This document shows, one piece after another, positions 23,939 to 32,775 of a DNA stretch of 64,000 nucleotides. This stretch comes from Batillaria attramentaria (taxonomy: Eukaryota > Mollusca > Gastropoda > Batillariidae): contig JACVVK020000168.1 in the NCBI GenBank assembly GCA_018292915.2, forward strand, positions 964,501 through 1,028,500, in the 5' to 3' direction. The position numbers were made by a program, and so were the translations under genes. The notes beneath the pieces are model-generated. The model had not been told where the DNA came from, did not search any database, and worked only from the letters and a program-made list of their open reading frames with translations. Numbering within the stretch: the stretch's first letter is position 1; each line of letters begins with the position of its first letter.

Positions 23939-26300
23939 TTCCCGCCAAAAAGAACGCAGCAGCAAAGTGTGCACGTAAGGTGTCTATGACGCAGATTTCG
24001 TTACGTCACTGTGTGCGTGAAAGTAAGTATTGTGTGGAGAAACGTCACAGTCTTGTTTTGTATCACTGAAACTTGCTGCTGCGCGTAGCAAAATCTGCCC
24101 CGTCTCATAAAGTTGTTTCTCTATAGAGAAACAACTTAAAAAGCAGGGGAGGAGGGGGGGGGGGGGGGGCGTTCAGATGCTGCGCAGACAAAAACCTTTA
24201 CGAAGCAGGGAGCCACTGAAAAGTAGGACGTTGCCCAAACAAAGTAGAAAGTAAAAAGCCGGGGGGGGGGGGGGGGGTGATTATGAGACGACTTTTTTGA
24301 TATTTCATGCAACGGCTAAACTGAGTTCTCTGTTGGGTGGGATGAGGGAGAGAGCAGAAAGAGGGGGAGGGGGAGGGAAAGGGAGGGGGGGGGGAAGACC
24401 ATGGCTGATTTTCCAGGAGGGGGGGGGGGGCAAAAAGATACTCTTGCCCCCCCCCCCCCCCCGCTTGGGTACAGGGGGGGGGGCAGCTGCCCCCCCTCCC
24501 CCCCCCCGGTTCCGGCGCCCCTGTTATTGTTTTAATGTTGTATCTTCAGGTATTGTAACGGCTGTTTCAGTCATCCAGGAAGTAAAATATAAAATATTAA
24601 CACCGTGTTGTATTTTGACGAAATAAGCAAACGATGTCAAGTGATATCCGCGGTTTGACGACGTCATACAGTTTATGGTAATCTACGTGTCACGTAACTG
24701 CGCGAGAATGGAAATTATGACGCACAACGGCATTTTCAGGTCCACCTGATCTCAAGCTGCACAACAAGACTGTGAGTGTTACCGGCCCGAGGACAGAACT
24801 AATTGTTTCTGTTCGGTCTCACACGAAGGACCTCAGCAAATGTCAGCTACACAGACGCAACCCAATGCCAGATGACTTTAGCTCAGGGATCCAGTGTGAG
24901 AAAAGCAGGTTAGGGTTTTGCCTTGTTTCCTGCTCAAGCTCTTTAGTCGCCCCAGTTGTATGCTTCGCGGGTCGTGGGTGGCATCCATTGGAAACTGGGG
25001 TGGGTAAAGTCAACTGGGTTTTCCTGAATGTGAAATCGTTTCTTTCCTTGTTTCGTCAGGGAATCTGCCAACTTCATTAAACTTGTTTCTTTGACTTTTT
25101 TTCCTCAAAAAGATTTCTTGATTTTTCTGTTAAAACAACAACACTAAAAACAGTAAAATAACTGGTTCGAATAATAATGCCATTTCAATGATGTTTTAAC
25201 TGTTTCTTGCCCATGCTTTTTTACTTTCCATGAATAGTATGCTGAAAAGTCTCGGTGACTCACCAGTTCGTGGTTTTAGCATGCCTGCACTTCTCATCCG
25301 AAAATCAGGGTTACTAAAACAGGAAACAGGACAAAATGCATTGTGCTGGCTATTCTTTCCTGTTACAATCATGCCAAAACAGAAACAGACACTGAACTGA
25401 ATACTCCGTATCAAAATAACTGTACAATACTTTAAAAATCTGTCGAAACGCTTTATCTGAGTTTATATTTGTGATGGGCTCCCTCAAAGTAGAACTAAGT
25501 CGTCAAGCCACTTCTAAGAAAACTATAAAAAAAAAAACAAAAAAACCTGGTGGTAGATCAAATGTAGCGACTCTGAGATTTGTTTTCATCATCGGGTCTT
25601 TAAACAACTAATAAAACTTCTGTAATCGTTTCAAGGCAGAATGTAGCTTATCACATGTTCAAAACGAAAATACAATACAACCCCGCCATATTGGCATGAT
25701 TACCACATCACACTTTACCAGCCTTTTTCTCGGGGAGCCGATATAGCCGAATGGTAGAGTGTTGGACACTCAATACTCGGGTCGTGAGTTCGAATCCCGG
25801 CTGGGGACAATTTAACGTTTGCAATGGCCTTTCCCTCGTTGCCCCGTCTTTTATATCACACTCACTTGGTGGAAAACGACGTTAAACTCCCAAACACCCA
25901 CCCACCCACCAGCCATTTTTTTTCAACGTGGCCGCTCTTCAATAGCAGGTTTTCAACAAGAAAAATTATCTTAGGCCTACATTAAGCTACAGAGTTAATT
26001 TTATACCAAAAGGAAGTTTATTATTTGCACTTTTCAGTGATATGTATCAGTCACTCCATATACACACAATCACCCTTTGTCCCGCTTTTGTAGGAGCCCA
26101 GCCAATACGTGAAATTGTATTCATTTTCAGTGTGACGGGCACCCCGCCTGATCTGACGCTGACCGTCCGGCTGGACAATGTGACAAAAGAGGACGAGGGA
26201 GATTGGCGGCTGGAACTCACTAATGACGCGGGCTCAGGGTACGTGGACTTCAGCTTGACAGTCCAAGTCTTTGAAAACGCATGTACGTAAAGACGATGGG

Positions 26301-26364
<64 letters not shown>

Positions 26365-28596
26365 GTTCAGATCGCTAGTTCTTATCCGTTTCAAGGTTCA
26401 AACCGGAAAATTGGAGTTTGCAGTTTCATTATTGTAGCGAATGGTCTTTACTGGCCGTAGTTAGATGTTCCATATCAATACACTTACAGGGCAATATATT
26501 ATATGGTTTGTATACTCACAGATCGTTCTGAGCTGTTTTCGTGGTATATGTATCATCACACCACATGCAATGACAGTGTCTTTAATGCTGCCACTGAGCC
26601 AACAGAACCGTACTCGATGACGCAGCCACCACACTTTGCGCTTGAGTAGTGTAACAAGAATCGTAGAATTTGAATGTCCGATCGCTCGCGCAAAGTGTAA
26701 ACAACATTGTATCGCATTAAAAGCTGTACTACTCATCAAGATGTTTGGAGCTTACAGGCGCACTGACGAGCGAAACTGTTCCCAAACATAAATTAGCTTA
26801 GCGAAAGTGGAATTAGCCCGTTTAAACTGTTTCTGCAGATGGTGCCAACATCGGACAGGTTTTGTTCCTGAACTCCTCAAAACTGCCTGCTGATCTCCTG
26901 GAAGAGAATGCTGAAGTTGAAGTTGTGTGTTTCTGGGAGAACGGCATCCCGCCCGTTGAAGCCCGCCTATTGAACAGACACGGGAAAGAGTTGAAACGCA
27001 GCAACGACGCTAGACCGCAGCTTCGTTACAAGTTTCATGCTGTGGGCTGTCAGAACGCCGGCCCCATTCGTTGCGAAGCGCCAGGGGCCACTCAAAATAA
27101 AACGGTTCCACTACTTGTCAGATGTAAGGGTTTTTTTTTTTTTTTTTTTTTTGGGGGGGGGGGGGGGGCGTCCTTAGTTATACTCGTAATTTTGTATAAT
27201 TTGTGTTATATTTTCCAGGTATTAATATTGTTTTAATGTTGTTGTATCTTCAGGTATTGGAACGGCTGTTTCAGTCATCCAGAAACTCAAATTCAAAATA
27301 TTAACACCGTGTTGTATTTTGATGATATAAGCAAACAGTTTATGGTAATCTACGTGTCACGTAACTGTGCGAGAATGGAAATTATGACGCACAACGGCTT
27401 TTTCAGGTCCACCTGATCTCAAGCTGCGCTACAGGACTGTGAGTGTTACCGGCCCGAGGACGGAACTAATTGTTTCTGTTCGGTCTCACACGAAGGACTT
27501 CAACAAATGTCAGCTACACAGACGCAGCCCACTGGCAGATGACTTTAGCTCAGGGATCCAGTGTGAGAAAAGCAGGTTAGGGTTTTGCCTTGTTTCCTGC
27601 TCAAGCTCTTTAGTCGCCCCAGTTGTATGCTTCGCGGGTCGTGGGTGGCATCCATTGGAAACTGGGGTGGGTAAAGTCAACTGGGTTTTCCTGAATGTGA
27701 AATCGTTTCTTTCCTTGTTTCGTCAGGGAATCTGGCAACTTCATTAAACTTGTTTCTTTGACTTTTTTCACGGAAAGATTTCTTGATTTTCCTGTTCAAA
27801 AACAACACCAAAATCAGTAAAACAGCTATGGTTCCAGTAATAATGCCTTTTAAATGATGTTTTAACTGTTTCTTGTCCATGCTTTTTCACTTTCCATGAA
27901 TAGTATACTGAAAAGTCTCGGTGACTCACTAGTTCGTGTTTTTAGTATGATTGCACTTCTCATCCTAAAGTCAGTGGTACTAAAACAGGAAACCGGACTA
28001 AATGCATGTGCTAGCTATTCTTTCCGGTTACAAAACAGAAACAAACACTGAACTGGATGCTCCGTATCAATACTGTCAAATCGCTTTCTCTGTGTTTCTA
28101 TATGTGAACGACTCTCATTCTCCTCATTGCCCCGTCTTTGGCATCACCCTTACGTGGTGGAAAAGGACGTAGAACTCCCAAACACCCACCCACCCACTCA
28201 CCAGCCATTTTTTCAAAGTGGCCGCTCTTCAAAAGCAAGTTTTCAACAAGCAAAATTATCTGAGGCCTACATTAAGCTACAGAAATATTTTTATACCAAA
28301 AGAAAGCTGTTTATCTGCACTTTTCAGTGAAAATATTATGTATCAGTAAATCCATGTGCACACAATCACTCTTTGTACCCCCTTCTGTGGAAGCCAACCC
28401 AATATGAGAAATTGTATTAATTTTCAGTGTGAAGGGGACCCCGCCTGATCTGATGCTGACCGTCCGGCTGGACAATGTGACAAAAGAGGACGAGGGAGAG
28501 TGGCGGCTGGAACTCACCAACGACGCGGGCACAGGGCACGTGGACTTCAGCCTGACAGTCCAAGACTTTGAAAATGCATGTACGTAAAGACGATGG

Positions 28597-28680
<84 letters not shown>

Positions 28681-30903
28681 CACCTGCGCGAACGAGAACA
28701 AGAGGTAAAGATAGATGGTCGTTGACACAGCGATGCGTTGAAATATAGGGCTCATACAGTGAAAATGGCCAGATAACGGTCGTTTTTAACGGTGACGCGG
28801 ACGGAGGATAAAGTCTGGAAGACCGCCAGTGCATTAGGGGCCTGTGCTCTACTGTTTGGTCTGTCTGTAATAGGTTAGGATCAAATTTGTTCTACGTTGT
28901 TCCGTAATTGTCCTAGCCTGTCTGTGCTTCTCGGCTTCACTGACGTTAGTCTCTGTATTGACGCTCAGTTGGCAGAGGTCGTTAGGGGGTACAAATGTAC
29001 ACCAGTCATTCACGGGAGGGGGGTGGGGGAGCGGGCATAATTGTACTTCAGTCGACCACTAAGAGGGGCGATTGTATACTCGCTGCGTGGGAGAATGTAT
29101 CCTGACATTCGGACGGGTCAACTCTCGCGACATTTCCCCCCTATGGTCAGCATAGGTGAAAACAACACATACTCAGCAATAAGGGTGGGTGTCATTAGAT
29201 GCAGAGAACAAACATTCAAAATCATTGTGAATACGATGTTACGCAAAGCTTCATTCTCTGGAAAAGGACCCCTCTCCCTCAGTTGTGAGAAATGCCAGAC
29301 AGCTCCTTCATAAGTCTTCATTTTTAAGTTGTTTTCTATGCTCTTCAGTCCAAGGGCATTGTCCACTGAAATTCCCAGAGCCTGGATCGCGTTTCGTCCC
29401 AGTAGGTTGAGATCAGGGATCTTGGTGACGATGTAGGGAATGGAGCTCTGTTTACCTGTCATTGGATCCTTTGTTTGGCCCATGAAGGTGCCCAACACGG
29501 GTAGGTCGTGCTTGCTGGCAGACTCGTAGCGATGTGTGACGTCATCCAGCTTCGGTTTTCTTAGTTGTTTCCAGACTGGCACAGAAACAAAATTTCTGTG
29601 GTTGCGGTGTCCAGCTCCATCGTGAACTGTTGATCCTGGATTGTGACTGGAACGTCCAACCTAGGAGTGTCTTGGGGAACTTGGGGAAGCCGAGGATGGC
29701 TTTGACGAGCTCTTCTTTTGTGATACATCTCACAGAAGATTTTGCAGAATGTCGTCCCCCTTGTTGCAGTTGATGCAGTTTTTTTTCCCTGCAAACAGAC
29801 TCCAAATGTCCTATCTTCTGACAGTAGTTGCATTTGGATTCTTTGTAGAAGCAGTCTGCTGCCTTATGAGCCTTTCCACACCTGTAGCACTTTACTGAAT
29901 CGCTAGTCGTGTAGTTAGACTGCTGGTGGTTCTTTGGTCGACCCCCTTTATTGTTCGTCTTGACTTTGTTGACCGGCCTGGGCTTGGAACCGTTGACAGT
30001 TTCCTTGGCTACCTTTGCCGCGCCTTCAATCTCAATGGCGATCTTTACAGCCTTGGCAAAATCCAACTCGGTATCCTTGACCTTGAAAAGAGCCTTCAAG
30101 ACAGCGTCGTTGTTGACAGAACATATGAATCTCTGCCTAAGAGCTTCATTTTGTGGATCTTGGATCGAAGAAAAGTCACAGGTAGCCGCGTCTTGACGTA
30201 TACGGGCTGCCAGCTTTTTTTTTATAAAGTAGATAGTAGGCTATAGCATGAATACGGACTCTGAACAGAGTGAAATTTAGAAATGGTCGCTTTTATAGTT
30301 GATGTAAACCGTACCTCAGTTGACATCGCAGGTGAACCAAGTTTAGATGCCTGTATCTCCAAAAATATCCAACTGATTTACTTCAAATATTGTGTGTCTT
30401 AATGAATCAACATTTTTAATAGTGGGCCCGATCCATGTAGGATTGCACATGATTTTTGAGTTATCGCCCTTTCAAGTTGAGAAAAGTCGGTTGTCTGGCG
30501 CTTACATGCGTAACATTTATTTAAATCACTCCAGTTTTGGGAAATAGATAGCATGGATGCGGTCTCTGAAAAGGGTGAAGTTTGGAGGTAGTCGTTCTTA
30601 TACGTTTGACGTAAACTGTACCTCATGACAGTGCTGGTGAACCCATTTTAGATCTCAAAATCGTTCATACTATATACAGATAACGTGTCTCTGGTGCCAT
30701 AAAGAAAAAAAAATTCAGAGACATTCACTGCAGCTGTTATCGTCAGTTGAAAACGTGTACTCAAAGCACATTAATTCCTCCACAAGCAACACGCCTCACA
30801 AACATCGAAGAAAAGGCACGCGCTCTGCGCAAAGTATGAGCGTCATTTTGCCGACGTCATGTTTGACTGACGTGACGCTGGCGTTGGGGATGTCTCACCA
30901 CTT

Positions 30904-30950
<47 letters not shown>

Positions 30951-30970
30951 CGCACACACACACATACACG

Positions 30971-31029
<59 letters not shown>

Positions 31030-31059
31030 GCGCGCGAGAGAGAGAGAGAGTCTGAGAGA

Positions 31060-31144
<85 letters not shown>

Positions 31145-32712
31145 CGCGCGCGACACAGACAAGCGCGCGTCTAAGAGAGAGTGAGAAAGACTGGGTGTTT
31201 CTCTTCTCCGATACCAGTAAGCAATCGTCTGTCACCTGTCAATCAGGCCCGCGGGAAGTAACTCTGTCAAAGGGGAACGACTTTGTTACAAGAATTTATT
31301 TACCCATGTAGAACCTCGCATACGTCAAAAAGTTAGTGACATCAGCCAGCTAGGCTAGCTAACACGACCTCATGTGTTTGAGGTTTTGCCAGCGCAAAGA
31401 GGTGCGGAAAGGGTTTCCAGTACTTTCTTTTTGTCAACATGCTTGATGTCAGAGAGCTTGCGTACGTGTGCGCGCGGGCAGCATACATGGCACAACGACC
31501 ACGACTGTTAGACAGCAGGTCACTGGATGGAAACAACATATTGGACCGGTGGCCATCTTGTTTGTTTTGTTTTCTTTATTAGCCGCCGTGTCTGATGTCT
31601 CGACTCTTTCCTCAATCTTAATATTTTTAATTGTGTTTTAATTTCATTATATAAAACTCGTTAGGTGCACCCCAGCTCGTGGAATCAAACAGCACACGTG
31701 GCGCTGGCACCAAGAACAACCCTTTCAAGGTCATCAGAGGCGGCGTATTTACCTTTCACCTGAAAGCTAACCCAGTTCCTGTCTCCAAGAGCACCATGTT
31801 CCTTGGAACCACACTGCTGCTTAACAACAGTGACCAGGGGCAACTTGGTGTGAAGATTGGAGAAAATATGATACGCTGCTGGTCATCATCTGTCGTCAGT
31901 TCTCTCGCCCCATGTCAAGTTGACCAGGGGCAACTTGGTGTGAAGATTGGAGAAAATATGATACGCTGCTGGTCATCATCTGTCGTCAGTTCTCTTGCCC
32001 CATGTCAAGTTGATGCTGACCCTTTTGATGGAGGCTTCTACGCTGTCACTCTAGAACTTGAAATGCACTTGGACCGGCCCCCGTAGTGTAGTGGTTAGCA
32101 CTTCGGACCATGGACCGGGAAACCCGGGTTCGAATCCCAGCCGAGGCAAGCGGGATTTTTCCAGCCTAGGTCGGTTCCCACCCAGAGCGGGTGTGCTATG
32201 GGCCCGATGGGGAGGCTGTTGCCACACAGCCGAGTTTCACCCACTTCACGGGTGCGACTTTGGGGGTGCTTCCCTTAGTATGACACATCTTAGGATGTGG
32301 ATGATTACACAGTTCCCGGGCCTGGTTAATGCCGGGATATTTATGACAGGAAGCGTGGATTGCGGCCCTGTCCCGCAGTCCCAAACCACATGGACCTCCA
32401 TAAGCATCACCTTACTATCATCCTCATCTCCATCATCATGCATAATAAAACTTGTCCCAGGTTCCAAGTCCTCCGTGGATTCCACCCATGACCTGGGAGG
32501 AACACCACTGGAGCTGGCAAAAGAGTTGGGGCAGAAAAAAAATGCACTTGGTGACGTCACAGTTTTCCTACACTTGGACCCAAGCCAACCAGAAAGTATC
32601 GAGTATTACTTGTGTCTCGTTTAATTTTGTCAGACTGATTTAGTGCTTGCTTGCTTGACAGTTTTGAGCGATTAAAATTGTTCACTTCGGTGGCTCAGTA
32701 GATGAAGAATAA

Positions 32713-32775
<63 letters not shown>

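Larger units (their letters stand above)
15200..24137. mobile_element. 1.6-kb repeat family, copy 2, split by a LINE
   Basis: It matches 1210-2773 at both ends, including the terminal GTTGTTTCTC/GAGAAACAAC palindrome at 24110-24137. Without the LINE (16130-23445 plus one target duplication) it is about 1.6 kb. It carries a reverse SINE (15379-15550), GA repeats and a CA repeat (23889-23934). Confidence 0.7.
14763..24523. mobile_element. hAT-like element with nested insertions in A2-B2 intron
   Basis: The left end is CAGGGGCGCCGGAA, and the right end is its exact inverse followed by CTG. The flanking 8-mers are TTATTTTT and TTATTGTT (7 of 8 match). 8-bp target duplications and CAGGGG ends fit hAT. 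The homologous A-B introns of the other modules lack the element. Its own body consists of G-rich tandem units and poly-G/poly-C. The 1.6-kb repeat and, inside that, an L1-like LINE were inserted later. No transposase frame is visible. Confidence 0.75.

Noticed and set aside
24772..25080. Longer reading of exon B past the donor (similar at 27439-27747, 50348-50575 and 53107-53343)
   Set aside because: Only the first part is needed for an in-phase join to exon C. Beyond AGCAG/GTTAGG the reading is intronic and is closed by a stop in B1.
30755..31311. TH- and CV-repeat proteins
   Set aside because: Translations of CA/TG repeats. The same holds for frames at 13612-14082, 28311-28834, 54411-54824, 59241-59736 and 63249-63896.
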